Shown piece after piece: positions 10,569 to 19,344 of a DNA stretch of 64,000 bases; positions within the stretch are counted from its first letter, which is position 1; each line of letters begins with the position of its first letter. Location of the stretch: NCBI GenBank assembly GCA_036405815.1, contig DASWWX010000060.1:8140-72139 (forward strand), written 5' to 3'. The notes below the pieces were generated by a model. The model worked only from the letters and a program-made list of their open reading frames with translations, did no database searches and was not told the origin of the DNA. The DNA is from Solimonas sp036405815 (lineage in GTDB: Bacteria > Pseudomonadota > Gammaproteobacteria > Nevskiales > Nevskiaceae). The translations under genes and the position numbers were made by a program.

Positions 10569-13076
10569 ATGCGCGCATTGCTGAGCAGTGCGATGTTTGG
10601 GCTGGTGTACTGGCTGTTCCGGCCGTTCAACGGCCTGATCCGCTATCGGACCGCGCCTCAGCCGCTGCGCGACGGGCTGAAGATCGACCCGACCAAGCCG
10701 GTGGTCTACATCCTGGCGACGCGCTCCTGGGTCGACCTGTTCGTGCTCGACCGCATCTGCAAGGACCTGGTGCTGCCGCGCCCAAGTCGCACCGGCTCCA
10801 ACTTCCCCACGGTCGAGCGCGCCGGCGTCGTCTACATGGACGCGCTGCTGGAAATGCGCGTGCGCGCCACCGATCTCACCCGCGTCATCGAGACCGGCAT
10901 CGCCACCAAGGCCTTCGACGCGCAGCTGATCCCGGTGTCGATCTTCTGGGGTCGTGATCCGGGCAAGGAAACCAGCCTGTGGAAGCTGCTGTTCGCCGAC
11001 AACGAACAGGCCGGCCGCGTGCAGAAGCTGTTCATCATGCTGTTCAACGGCCGCAACGTGTTCGCCAATTTCGGCCTGCCGTTTGCGTTCCGCGAGTACG
11101 TCGACAAGATGCCGGACGCGACCGTCGCGATCCGCAAGCTGACGCGCGTGCTGCACTTCCACTTCCTGCGCGCGCGCACCGCCGCCCTGGGCCCCACGCT
11201 GGTGTCGCGCAACGTCGTCATCGATCGATTGATGACGTCGCCCGACGTGCTCACGGCGATCGAGCACGCCGCCGGCCGCGACGGCATGACGCGCGAGAAA
11301 GCGCGTGCGCACGCACGCAAGTGCGCGGACGAGATCGCGGCCAACTATTCCACTGCCAGCATCAATTTCCTCGAGCGCTTCCTGAGCCTGGTCGTGTTCC
11401 GGCGCGTGTTCGCCGGCATCGACGTACGCGGCCTGGATCGCATCCGCGAGTGGGCGCAGGGCCACGAGCTGATCTATATGCCCTCGCACCGCAGCCATGC
11501 GGACTACCTGCTGATCTCGTACTCGCTGTACCACTCGGGCCTGGTGCCGCCGCACATCGCCGCCGGCGTCAATCTCAACTTCTGGCCGGTGGGCGCGCTG
11601 CTGCGCCGCTGCGGCGCGTTCTATCTGCGCCGCAGCTTTTCGGGCGACGCGATCTACACCGCCGTATTCCGCGCCTACGTCGACTCGCTGATCCAGCGCG
11701 GCTACGCCATCGAGTTCTTCCCGGAGGGCGGGCGCAGCCGCACCGGACGCTTGCTGGCGCCGAAGACCGGCCTGCTGTCGATGGTGGCCGAGGCCGGCCT
11801 CAAGCAGCGCACGCGCAAGGTCGCGATCGTGCCGGTGTTCATCGGCTACGACCGCCCGTGGGAAGTCGGCAGCTACGCCAAGGAACTGCGCGGCGCCAAG
11901 AAACAGAAGGAATCCGCCGAAGGCCTGCTCAAGGCCGGCAAGATTCTCGGCAAGTCCTACGGCAAGGCCTACGTCAATTTCGGCGAACCCTTCGTGCTGC
12001 AGGAATACGCCGATCGCCACCTGCCCGGCTGGCGCGAGCAGTTCAACGCGACGATGGAAGACCCGCCGGAGGCCTTCAAACCGTTCGTCTCGCGCCTCGC
12101 GCTGGAAGCGACCCACCGCGTCAACGCCGCCGCCGTCGCCAACCCGACCGGCCTGGCCGCGATCGCGCTGCTGTCGTCGCCGCAACGCGTGGTCTCGCAC
12201 GATGAACTGGTCGAGCAGATCGGCCATCTGGTCTGGCTGCTCAAGGGCCAGCCCTACAGCGAACATCAGTACATTCCGGAATCGGCACCGCGCGCCATCG
12301 TCGACTGGAGCGCGCCGATCGCACGCATTGCACGCGTGCCGCATCCGTGGGGTGAACTGCACGGCATCGCCGACCGCGACGCGGTGGCGCTGACCTACAA
12401 CCGCAACAACATCCAGCATCTGTTCGCGTTGCCGTCGCTAATTGCCAACTTCTTCCGCACGCGCCTGTGGTTGCCGGAAGACGCGATCGTGATGGGCGTG
12501 CGGGCGCTGTATCCGTTCCTGCGCACCGAGTTCTTCCTGCGCTGGCAGCCGGAGGAAATCGAGGGCGTGACCAAGACCTGGATCGAGGTCATGGTGCAGC
12601 TTGGCCTGCTGGCACGCGAGGGCGATCGTCTGCGTCGCCCCAACGCCGATCAGGCCGCGTATTCGACGCTGGCGATGCTCGGCCGCGTGCTCGGCGAAAC
12701 GCTGGAACGCTATTGCATGACGGCCCTGCTGCTGGCCGAGGAACGTCGCACCCAGCAGCACCTCAAGCGCGAGCGTTTCGAGGAGGATTGCCGCCTGCTA
12801 GCCGAGCGCATGGCGATCCTCACCGGCCGCGACGCACCGGAGTTCTTCGACAAGGCGCTGTTCAAAGGCTACCTGAACACGCTGATCGAGATCGGGCTGG
12901 TGACCGAAACCGACGAGCGCACGCTGGCCGTAGACGCGCGCATCGACAAGATCGCCGAGCGCTCCCAGGAGCTGCTGTCCGACGAAACCCGCCAGATGCT
13001 GTTGCAGCTGCTGTCGCGCCGCAAGGCGCCGGAAGCTACGTCGGACGCCGCCGCCGCGCCGCCGACCGCAAGCTGA
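10569..13076 (+). CDS. plsB: Glycerol-3-phosphate 1-O-acyltransferase
   Basis: Membrane-bound acyltransferase that puts the first acyl chain on sn-glycerol 3-phosphate, starting phospholipid synthesis. The 835-residue length is slightly above that of E. coli PlsB (about 807). The catalytic HX4D motif is HRSHAD near residue 306. The substrate-binding block FFPEGGRSRTGR follows near residue 381, and FYLRRSF lies between them as in other PlsB proteins. A purine-rich stretch (gacgaggg) precedes the ATG. The C-terminus is a disordered Ala/Pro tail. Confidence 0.96.
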   Translation: MRALLSSAMFGLVYWLFRPFNGLIRYRTAPQPLRDGLKIDPTKPVVYILATRSWVDLFVLDRICKDLVLPRPSRTGSNFPTVERAGVVYMDALLEMRVRATDLTRVIETGIATKAFDAQLIPVSIFWGRDPGKETSLWKLLFADNEQAGRVQKLFIMLFNGRNVFANFGLPFAFREYVDKMPDATVAIRKLTRVLHFHFLRARTAALGPTLVSRNVVIDRLMTSPDVLTAIEHAAGRDGMTREKARAHARKCADEIAANYSTASINFLERFLSLVVFRRVFAGIDVRGLDRIREWAQGHELIYMPSHRSHADYLLISYSLYHSGLVPPHIAAGVNLNFWPVGALLRRCGAFYLRRSFSGDAIYTAVFRAYVDSLIQRGYAIEFFPEGGRSRTGRLLAPKTGLLSMVAEAGLKQRTRKVAIVPVFIGYDRPWEVGSYAKELRGAKKQKESAEGLLKAGKILGKSYGKAYVNFGEPFVLQEYADRHLPGWREQFNATMEDPPEAFKPFVSRLALEATHRVNAAAVANPTGLAAIALLSSPQRVVSHDELVEQIGHLVWLLKGQPYSEHQYIPESAPRAIVDWSAPIARIARVPHPWGELHGIADRDAVALTYNRNNIQHLFALPSLIANFFRTRLWLPEDAIVMGVRALYPFLRTEFFLRWQPEEIEGVTKTWIEVMVQLGLLAREGDRLRRPNADQAAYSTLAMLGRVLGETLERYCMTALLLAEERRTQQHLKRERFEEDCRLLAERMAILTGRDAPEFFDKALFKGYLNTLIEIGLVTETDERTLAVDARIDKIAERSQELLSDETRQMLLQLLSRRKAPEATSDAAAAPPTAS

Positions 13077-13116
13077 ATGGCGTCAAAAAGCATCCAAAGC
13101 GCCCCAAAGAAGCGCA

Positions 13117-13152
13117 TATAATCGTTCGCGTTGGGGGCGTCGCCCCCCTTTT
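13117..13152 (+). promoter_or_regulatory. Consensus -10 box and G/C palindrome in the fkpA leader
   Basis: A perfect TATAAT (13117-13122) lies about 47 bases before the fkpA ATG, with no clear -35 at the usual distance. It is followed by GGGGG (13133-13137) and CCCCC (13143-13147) around CGTCG, then CTTTT. A transcript starting at this box would begin almost at the palindrome, which could act as a 5' stabilising hairpin or weak attenuator. Confidence 0.5.
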
Positions 13153-13168
13153 CGTATCCGGTGAAACC

Positions 13169-13897
13169 ATGAACAAGTCTTACTCCGTGCTGGCCGCCGC
13201 GGTGATCGGTGCCAGCCTGCTCGTCGCCTGCAACAAGCCGGGCGCTTCCGGCGATGCGCCGGCCACGCTCGAAACCGACGCACAGAAGTTCGGCTACGCC
13301 ATCGGCGTCGACCTCGGCCGCTCGCTGCAGCCGGTCAAGCAGGACGTCGATATCGCCGCGCTGAAGGCCGGCCTCGACGACGTCTTCAACGGCACCGAGC
13401 CCAAGCTCGACGACGCGGCCCGCGAAGAGGTCAAGAACACCGTCGCCAAGAAGATGCAGGAACGCCAGATGCAGGAACGCTTGGCGCAGGCCGAGAAAGC
13501 CACCGCCGAAGGCGAGAAGTTCCTCGCCGAGCACGGCAAGAAGGACGGCGTGAAGACCACCGCCTCGGGCCTGCAGTACGAAGTGATCACCGAAGGCAAG
13601 GGCACCAAGCCGACCGCCGCCGACCGCGTCACCGTCCACTACAAGGGCACGCTGATCAACGGCGAAACCTTCGACTCCAGCTACGACCGCGGCCAGCCGG
13701 TGACCTTCCCGCTCGCCAACGTGATCCCGGGCTGGACCGAAGGCGTGCAGCTGATGACGCCGGGCTCCAAGTACAAGTTCGTGATCCCGGCGGCCCTGGC
13801 CTACGGCGAGCGCGGCGCCGGCGTGAAGATCGGCCCGAACGAAACCCTGATCTTCGAAGTCGAGCTGATCTCGGTCGAGAAGGGCGACGCCAAGTAA
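13169..13897 (+). CDS. fkpA: FKBP-type peptidyl-prolyl isomerase, FkpA/Mip-like lipoprotein
   Basis: Periplasmic or outer-membrane proline isomerase and chaperone. The 242-residue protein has a lipoprotein signal (lipobox LVAC), an N-terminal FKBP_N dimerisation domain (FGYAIGVDLGRSL...) with a long charged helix rich in Q/E/K, and a C-terminal FKBP domain from about residue 135. The FKBP domain keeps the active-site pattern YKGTLINGETFDSS, VIPGWTEG and YGERGAG. ATG 13169 is chosen because it begins the lipoprotein signal; the longer frame reads into plsB. An intrinsic terminator follows, so the gene is probably monocistronic. It resembles both FkpA and Mip. Confidence 0.92.
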   Translation: MNKSYSVLAAAVIGASLLVACNKPGASGDAPATLETDAQKFGYAIGVDLGRSLQPVKQDVDIAALKAGLDDVFNGTEPKLDDAAREEVKNTVAKKMQERQMQERLAQAEKATAEGEKFLAEHGKKDGVKTTASGLQYEVITEGKGTKPTAADRVTVHYKGTLINGETFDSSYDRGQPVTFPLANVIPGWTEGVQLMTPGSKYKFVIPAALAYGERGAGVKIGPNETLIFEVELISVEKGDAK

Positions 13898-13924
13898 GCC
13901 TCGCGCTTTCTTCCGCAGTTCCCG

Positions 13925-13950
13925 ACGGCCCGCCTCGCGCGGGCCGTTTT
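13925..13950 (+). terminator. Rho-independent terminator of fkpA
   Basis: ACGGCCCGC (13925-13933) pairs with GCGGGCCGT (13939-13947) around a five-base loop and runs directly into TTTT. It begins 28 bases after the fkpA stop. Confidence 0.88.
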
Positions 13951-14118
13951 CGTTGGCACCCTGTGTATGCGCGTCATGATCCGCCCGCACCCGCCCGCCG
14001 CACGAACCGCGCGTGATCAACGCGCGAAAGATGACGCTGGCGTCACCCTCTGTTACGGTGCTGCCACCGCAGTGCCCGAATCGACCGATAACAACGCCAG
14101 GCCTCGGAAGGAGCGACG

Positions 14119-14685
14119 ATGAGCCCAGCCACCGCCCAGGGCGCCGATCTGGATCGGCGCCGTTTCCTGAAACTGTCCGTCACCGGCGCCGCGACGCTGG
14201 CCGTGCTCGGCGGCAGCGCCCAGCTCGCCGGCTGCGCCGGCCGGACCGAAGCACCGGCGACCGGCCACGTCTTCCTGACGGCGGCGGACGTGGCGCTGTT
14301 CCGCGCGCTACTGCCGGTCGTCAACGGCAGCGCACTGCCGGCCGACGATGGCATCCGCACCGAAGCGATCCGGCGCATCGATCTCACCTGTGCCGCGCTG
14401 GACGCGCCCGCGCGCGCCGAAGCCCGCAAGCTGCTGGACCTGCTGCACTGGCGCGTGTTCCGGCGCCTGGCCTGCGGCTTCTCGGCGGACTGGTCGCAGG
14501 CCTCCGCCGAAGAACTGAACCACTTCCTGCAACGCTGGCGCGACAGCAAGCTTGGACTGTTCAACGCCGGCCATCGCGCGCTGACCAAGCTCACCGCCGT
14601 CGGTTGGTGGAGCCAGCCGGCGAGCTGGAGCGCCGCCGACTATCCGGGCCCGCAGGCCTGGGCCGTCACCGCCTTGAACGCCTGA
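14119..14685 (+). CDS. Tat-exported small partner subunit of a GMC oxidoreductase
   Basis: Probable accessory subunit of the GMC oxidoreductase encoded 11 bases downstream. The N-terminus has a twin-arginine signal (DRRRFLKLSVTGAATLAVLGG) followed by a lipobox-like LAGC, so it may be a Tat-exported lipoprotein that anchors or escorts the flavoprotein. The rest (188 residues in total) is helical with no recognisable cofactor motif, and resembles the gluconate 2-dehydrogenase subunit 3 type of protein found next to GMC dehydrogenases. The family assignment is by pattern and context. A GGAAGGAG ribosome-binding site lies just before the ATG. Confidence 0.75.
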   Translation: MSPATAQGADLDRRRFLKLSVTGAATLAVLGGSAQLAGCAGRTEAPATGHVFLTAADVALFRALLPVVNGSALPADDGIRTEAIRRIDLTCAALDAPARAEARKLLDLLHWRVFRRLACGFSADWSQASAEELNHFLQRWRDSKLGLFNAGHRALTKLTAVGWWSQPASWSAADYPGPQAWAVTALNA

Positions 14686-14696
14686 GGCGCACGACC

Positions 14697-16286
14697 ATGC
14701 CTGTGATCAACGATCTGTACACCGACGGCATCGCCGCCGGCTGGAAAGTGCTCGACGCCGCCACGCTGCAGGACGGCGACACGCTGGAAGCCGACATCGC
14801 CATCGTCGGCAGCGGCGCCGGCGGCGCCACCGCCGCGGAAATCCTGGCCAACACCGGCTACCGCGTGCTGATGTTGGAAGAAGGCGCGCTCTACACCGCC
14901 GCGCATTTCCGCGACATGGACGAATTCCGCGGCTACGGCACGCTCTACCAGGAAGGCGGGGGCCGCACGACCTCGGATGGTGCCATCTCGATCTTCCAGG
15001 GTCGCGCGGTCGGCGGCACGACCACCGTGAACTGGACCACCAGCCTGCGCACGCCCGACAAGACGCTCGCGCATTGGGCGCGCGAGTACAACGTCAAGGA
15101 CATCGACGCCAAAACGATGGCGCCGTGGTTTGAGCGCGCCGAGGAGCGGCTGGGCATCGCGCCGTGGGCGATGGCGCCGAACCGCAACAACGCCTTGCTG
15201 CGCGACGGCTGCGAAAAGCTTGGCTGGGCGTGGAAAACGATTCCGCGCAACGTGCGCGGCTGCTGGAACCTCGGCTACTGCGGCCTCGGCTGTCCGACCA
15301 ACGCCAAGCAGTCGATGCTGGTGACAACGATTCCGGAAGCGCTGAAGCGCGGCATGACGCTGGTGCATCACGCACGCGTTGAAACCGTCGCCTTCGGCCA
15401 GCACGGCGTGGCCGGCCTGCAGGTGCACGCGCTCGGCGCCGACGCCCGCACGCCGACCGGCACGCGCGTGAACGTGAAAGCAAGGCACTACATTCTGGCC
15501 GGCGGCGCGATCAACACGCCGGCACTGCTGCTGCGCTCCGAGGCACCGGACCCGAAGAACCTGATCGGTCGACGCACCTGCATCCATCCGGTCGACGCCA
15601 CGCTCGCGCTGTTCGACGAACGCGTGGACGGTTTCCATGGCGCGCCGCAATCGATCTACTCGGACCATTTCCTGTGGCCCGAGCACGGCGTCGGCTACAA
15701 GCTGGAAGTGCCACCCCTGCAGCCGATCCTCACCACCGGCCTGTTCGGCAGCTATGGCGAGGCGCTGGTGCGCGACATGGCGCAACTGCCGCGTGCGCAG
15801 GTCAACATCGCGCTGATGCGCGACGGCTTCAGCGACGACACCGCCGGCGGCCGCGTGCGCATCGACGACGCCGGCAATCCGTTGCTCGATTACGAACTCG
15901 GCGATGCGCTGTGGCACGGGCTGCGTCGCGGCCTGCTGAGCATGGCCGAAGCGCAATTCGCCGCCGGCGCCCGCAGCGTCCGCCCCGGTCATCTCGACGC
16001 GCGCGACTACACGAGCTGGAACGAAGCGCGCGACGCGATCACCGGATTGTCGATGCAGAAGCAGCGCGTGACGCTGTACACCGCGCATCTGATGGGCGGC
16101 TGCCCGATGGGCGAGGACGCGTCGCGCTGCGTGGTCGACAGCCATGGCCGGCATCGCGAGACGGACAACTTGTCGATCTTCGACGGCTCGATCTTCCCGA
16201 CGTCGATCGGCGCCAATCCGCAGCTGTCGATCTATGCACTGATCGCGCGCAATGCCACGCGCCTGGCCGAGACGCTGAAAGCCTAG
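14697..16286 (+). CDS. GMC-family FAD oxidoreductase (alcohol/sugar dehydrogenase type)
   Basis: FAD-dependent oxidoreductase of the glucose-methanol-choline family, about 529 residues. The FAD-binding site IVGSGAGGATAAEIL starts near residue 35, GGGR...AVGGTTTVNW matches the second FAD-contact region, and the C-terminal signature HLMGGCPMGED ... FDGSIFPTSIGANPQLSIYAL closes the domain with the catalytic-region NPQ. The cysteine-bearing stretch NLGYCGLGCPTNAKQS is typical of the dehydrogenase subgroup paired with small subunits. It has no signal of its own and may be exported with the Tat-signal partner upstream. The substrate cannot be deduced. ATG 14697 follows the upstream stop by 11 bases. 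Confidence 0.9.
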   Translation: MPVINDLYTDGIAAGWKVLDAATLQDGDTLEADIAIVGSGAGGATAAEILANTGYRVLMLEEGALYTAAHFRDMDEFRGYGTLYQEGGGRTTSDGAISIFQGRAVGGTTTVNWTTSLRTPDKTLAHWAREYNVKDIDAKTMAPWFERAEERLGIAPWAMAPNRNNALLRDGCEKLGWAWKTIPRNVRGCWNLGYCGLGCPTNAKQSMLVTTIPEALKRGMTLVHHARVETVAFGQHGVAGLQVHALGADARTPTGTRVNVKARHYILAGGAINTPALLLRSEAPDPKNLIGRRTCIHPVDATLALFDERVDGFHGAPQSIYSDHFLWPEHGVGYKLEVPPLQPILTTGLFGSYGEALVRDMAQLPRAQVNIALMRDGFSDDTAGGRVRIDDAGNPLLDYELGDALWHGLRRGLLSMAEAQFAAGARSVRPGHLDARDYTSWNEARDAITGLSMQKQRVTLYTAHLMGGCPMGEDASRCVVDSHGRHRETDNLSIFDGSIFPTSIGANPQLSIYALIARNATRLAETLKA

Positions 16287-16302
16287 ACAGCGTCCGTAGA
16301 AG

Positions 16303-16578
16303 CTAGCGCCGAACCTCGAAGCCGACGGCCGGCACCTCGGTGCTGGCCGTCCAGTCGACGGCGTCGACACGCGCCGCGACCGGCCCGCGTTGCAGCCACG
16401 CGCGCAGGGCTTCGAGGGCCACCGCGTCGCCACAAGCCAGGCCCTCGACGCGACCATCGTCGCGATTGCGGACCCAGCCGGACAGCCCCAGGCGCTCGGC
16501 CTGCTCGCGCGTCGACTGGCGGAAGTACACCCCCTGAACGCGGCCGGAAACGGTGAAGCGATATGATGCGACGGGCAT
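16303..16578 (-). CDS. acyP: Acylphosphatase
   Basis: Small cytosolic enzyme that hydrolyses acyl phosphates. The 91-residue length is normal for the family. RVQGVYFRQSTREQA contains the phosphate-binding loop with the catalytic Arg, and GWVRNRDDGRVE contains the catalytic Asn. The start at 16578 gives the canonical length; the open frame upstream is antisense to the next gene. Convergent with the GMC gene (16 bases apart). Confidence 0.95.
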   Translation of the reverse strand: MPVASYRFTVSGRVQGVYFRQSTREQAERLGLSGWVRNRDDGRVEGLACGDAVALEALRAWLQRGPVAARVDAVDWTASTEVPAVGFEVRR

Positions 16579-16621
16579 ACGCGTGAACAGGGCGGCAACG
16601 GGTGGCAGCGAGTTTTTCGAC

Positions 16622-17317
16622 ATGGGCATCTTAAAGCGGCTGAAGCAGCGCATCGATCGCCTCGGTGAGGCCACCGATAACGCGCTTGCCTTCATCGACG
16701 AACACAAGGCCTTCGAGGCCGCGATCCCGGTCGGCAAGGGCGGCGAACCGCTGTGGCGCATCCGCGTGCAGATGCTCACCGAGCCGCAGGCCGACGGCGA
16801 GCGTGTGCGACTGCGCGCCCACATCCAGACCAATTTCGCCTCGGCCTTGCGCCCGGCGCTGCGCGCCGAGTCCGGTGCCGCGTCCGATCCGATGCCGGCA
16901 CTCACTGACGCCACCGCCGGCCGCGGCAAGCGCCTAGCCGCGCGTGCGGGCCAGCTCGCGCAGCGCACGGCGCAGCGCGCGCTCGCGGTGCCGGTGGTCG
17001 GCCTGCTGATGGAGCCCCTGCTCAGGCTCGATCTCAATACCTGGGTCGAAGTGCAGACCTCGACCGCCTCACTCGACGCCGGCAGCCACGACCTGCTGCC
17101 GCAGGCCGACAAGCTCGCCGCGCTCGGCATCCAGCCGCGCCGCGCGGGCGAACAACCGGTGGCCGAAAGCTGGGCCGGCGAAGCCCCGGATGGCTTTGCG
17201 CAAGTCTCGGTGCTGCAGTTCGACAAGCGTCATCTGCCGATCCGACTGCAGCAGGCGCTCGGCAACGCGCCGTTCTCGCTGGCCGCGGCCATCGTCAACA
17301 CCGCCCAGCAGAAATAA
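16622..17317 (+). CDS. Unrecognised protein upstream of a MATE transporter
   Basis: I do not recognise this 231-residue protein. It starts MGILKRLKQRIDRLGEATDN, has no signal peptide, and has an Ala/Arg-rich middle (residues ~80-125) that includes a short hydrophobic stretch, VPVVGLLMEPLL. The C-terminal half (WVEVQTSTASLDAGSHDLLP, LQFDKRHLPIRLQQAL) looks like a soluble alpha/beta fold. The ATG at 16622 is preferred over the longer frame from 16553, which overlaps acyP. Its stop is 3 bases before the MATE start, so the two are cotranscribed and perhaps translationally coupled. Confidence 0.6.
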   Translation: MGILKRLKQRIDRLGEATDNALAFIDEHKAFEAAIPVGKGGEPLWRIRVQMLTEPQADGERVRLRAHIQTNFASALRPALRAESGAASDPMPALTDATAGRGKRLAARAGQLAQRTAQRALAVPVVGLLMEPLLRLDLNTWVEVQTSTASLDAGSHDLLPQADKLAALGIQPRRAGEQPVAESWAGEAPDGFAQVSVLQFDKRHLPIRLQQALGNAPFSLAAAIVNTAQQK

Positions 17318-17320
17318 GCG

Positions 17321-18643
17321 TTGCGCCGCGAACGCGACCGCGAGGTGTGGCTGCTGGCGCTGCCGATCCTCGGCGGCATGGCCTCGCAGAACCTGTTGAA
17401 TCTGGTCGATGCCTGGATGGTCGGCGGCCTCGGCCCCGCTGCGCTGGCGGCGACCGGCCTCGCCAACTTTCTCAACTTCATGGCGGTGGCGTTCATCACC
17501 GGCTTCTCGCCGGCGGTGCAGGCGATCGCCGCGCGCCGCATCGGCGAAGGCCGCGGCGAGGAGGCCGGCGCACCGCTCAACGGCGGCATCCTGCTGTCGC
17601 TCGGCCTCGGCATTCCGCTGACCGTGATGCTGATCCTGCTGGCACCGGCGATCTTCAGCGCGCTCAACAACGATCCGGACGTGGTGCGCGAAGGCGTGCC
17701 CTACCTGCAGTGGCGGCTGGTCGCGATCGCGGCGGTCGGCATCAACTTCTCGTTCCGCGGCTACTGGAGCGCGCGCAAGCTCGCCGGCTACTACCTGCAG
17801 ACGCTGTTGCTGATGCACGCGCTCAACATCGTCTTCAGCTACACGCTGATCCACGGTCTGTTCGGCCTGCCGCGCATGGGCACGGCCGGCGCGGGGCTCG
17901 GCACCACGCTGGCGATGATCGTCGGCACCGCCGCCTACGTGATGCTCGGCCTGCGGCATGCGCGCGACCAGGGCGTGTTCACGCAGCGCCCGAGCCCGGA
18001 ACAGTTCCGCGGCCTGCTGCGCCTCGGCCTGCCCTCGTCGATGCAGAACCTGCTGTTCTCGGCCGGCTTCGCGGCGCTGTTCTGGATCGTCGGCAAGGTC
18101 GGCACCGCCGAGCTGGCGGTGGCCAACGTGCTGGTGACGATCACGCTGACCGCGGTACTGCCCGGCATCGCCTTCGGCATGGCGGCGGCGACACTGAGTG
18201 CGCAGGCGATGGGCCGCAACCAGCCCGAGGATGCGCATCGCTGGATGTGGGACGTGTTCCGCGTCTCGCTGTGGGTGTTCGTGCCGCTGGCGCTGACGAT
18301 GCTGCTGTTCGCCGACCCGATCCTGCGACTGTTCGTACGCGAACCGGCGCTGGTCGAGCTCGGCCGGCTGCCGCTGCAGCTGATCGGCGCCACGATCCTG
18401 CTCGACGGCCTCGGCCTGATCCTGATGCAGGCCCTGCTGGGCGTCGGCGCCGCCAAGCTGGTGATGATCGTCGCCACCGGCCTGCAGTGGGGGCTGTTCC
18501 TGCCCGCGGCCTGGCTGCTGGGGCCGGTCTACGGCTTCGGCCTGCTGTGGATCTGGGTGGCGATGGGCAGCTATCGCCTGTTGCAGACCGCGATCTTCGT
18601 GCGCGCCTGGCAGCGTCGCGGCTGGATCGGGCTCCGCGTCTAG
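17321..18643 (+). CDS. MATE-family multidrug efflux transporter
   Basis: Inner-membrane cation/drug antiporter of the MATE (NorM/DinF-like) family. The 440-residue protein has about 12 hydrophobic helices in two homologous halves. LPILGGMASQNLLNLVDAWMVGGLGPAALAA is the typical first repeat, and GLPSSMQNLLFSAGFAALFW opens the second half. The likely start is a TTG at 17321, three bases after the previous stop; a GTG at 17345 is an alternative. The substrate is unknown. Confidence 0.9.
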   Translation: MRRERDREVWLLALPILGGMASQNLLNLVDAWMVGGLGPAALAATGLANFLNFMAVAFITGFSPAVQAIAARRIGEGRGEEAGAPLNGGILLSLGLGIPLTVMLILLAPAIFSALNNDPDVVREGVPYLQWRLVAIAAVGINFSFRGYWSARKLAGYYLQTLLLMHALNIVFSYTLIHGLFGLPRMGTAGAGLGTTLAMIVGTAAYVMLGLRHARDQGVFTQRPSPEQFRGLLRLGLPSSMQNLLFSAGFAALFWIVGKVGTAELAVANVLVTITLTAVLPGIAFGMAAATLSAQAMGRNQPEDAHRWMWDVFRVSLWVFVPLALTMLLFADPILRLFVREPALVELGRLPLQLIGATILLDGLGLILMQALLGVGAAKLVMIVATGLQWGLFLPAAWLLGPVYGFGLLWIWVAMGSYRLLQTAIFVRAWQRRGWIGLRV

Positions 18644-18810
18644 ACCGACCGCCAGCGCCAGATGCTGTCAACCGCATCGGCGGCCCGGCACTGAGAGGAT
18701 ATAGGGGCTCCCCGCCCCGCCATCCGGAGTCGCCGATGAACCGCCTGCCGCCGCCCGCCGCCTTGGGCGCCCCGAACGCCCGTGACGCGCACGGACGTTA
18801 AGCTGGCGGC

Positions 18811-19344
18811 ATGGGCGCAGCCAACGATGCGCAGGTCCGCGATCTCGATGCCTTCCTGGCCTCGGTCGAACGTCGTGCGCTGCGCGCCGCGGCATTCGCC
18901 GTCGGCAGTCGCGACGACGCGCTCGATGTCGTGCAGGACGCGATGCTCGAACTCGCCAAACGCTACGCCGCCAGGCCGCCGGCCGAATGGCCCCCCTTGT
19001 TCCAGCGCATTCTCGACAACGGCATCCTGCAATTTCATCGCCGACGCCGACGTCAGACCCGCTGGTTCGGCTGGCGCGAATCCGACGACACGATCCTCGA
19101 CGCACTGCCGGACGCCGCGCCCGGCCCCGAGCGCCAAGCCCAGCAGGCCGATGCCATGACGCGACTGGAACAGGCCATGCGTCGCCTGCCGCTGCGTCAG
19201 CAACAGGTCGTGCGCCTGCGCGTCTGGGAGGGCCTGGATGTCGCCGACACCGCCAGGACCATGGGCTGCGGCGAAGGCAGCGTCAAAACTCACCTGTCAC
19301 GCGCGCTCGCGAGCCTGCGCGACCACCTCGAGGGCTATGTCTGA
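18811..19344 (+). CDS. ECF-type RNA polymerase sigma factor
   Basis: Extracytoplasmic-function sigma-70 factor, 177 residues, with region 2 (DDALDVVQDAMLELAKRYA) and a C-terminal region 4 helix-turn-helix (QQQVVRLRVWEGLDVADTARTMG ... VKTHLSRALASLR). Its stop overlaps the next start as TGATG, so a translationally coupled three-gene operon follows. The same order, sigma factor - small membrane protein - DUF3106 protein, is common in Xanthomonadales relatives and Betaproteobacteria. The target regulon is unknown. Confidence 0.92.
   Translation: MGAANDAQVRDLDAFLASVERRALRAAAFAVGSRDDALDVVQDAMLELAKRYAARPPAEWPPLFQRILDNGILQFHRRRRRQTRWFGWRESDDTILDALPDAAPGPERQAQQADAMTRLEQAMRRLPLRQQQVVRLRVWEGLDVADTARTMGCGEGSVKTHLSRALASLRDHLEGYV

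Noticed and set aside
10563..12419. 618-residue minus-strand frame opposite plsB
   Set aside because: Antisense shadow of plsB, which has HRSHAD and FFPEGGRSRTGR motifs in the plus frame.
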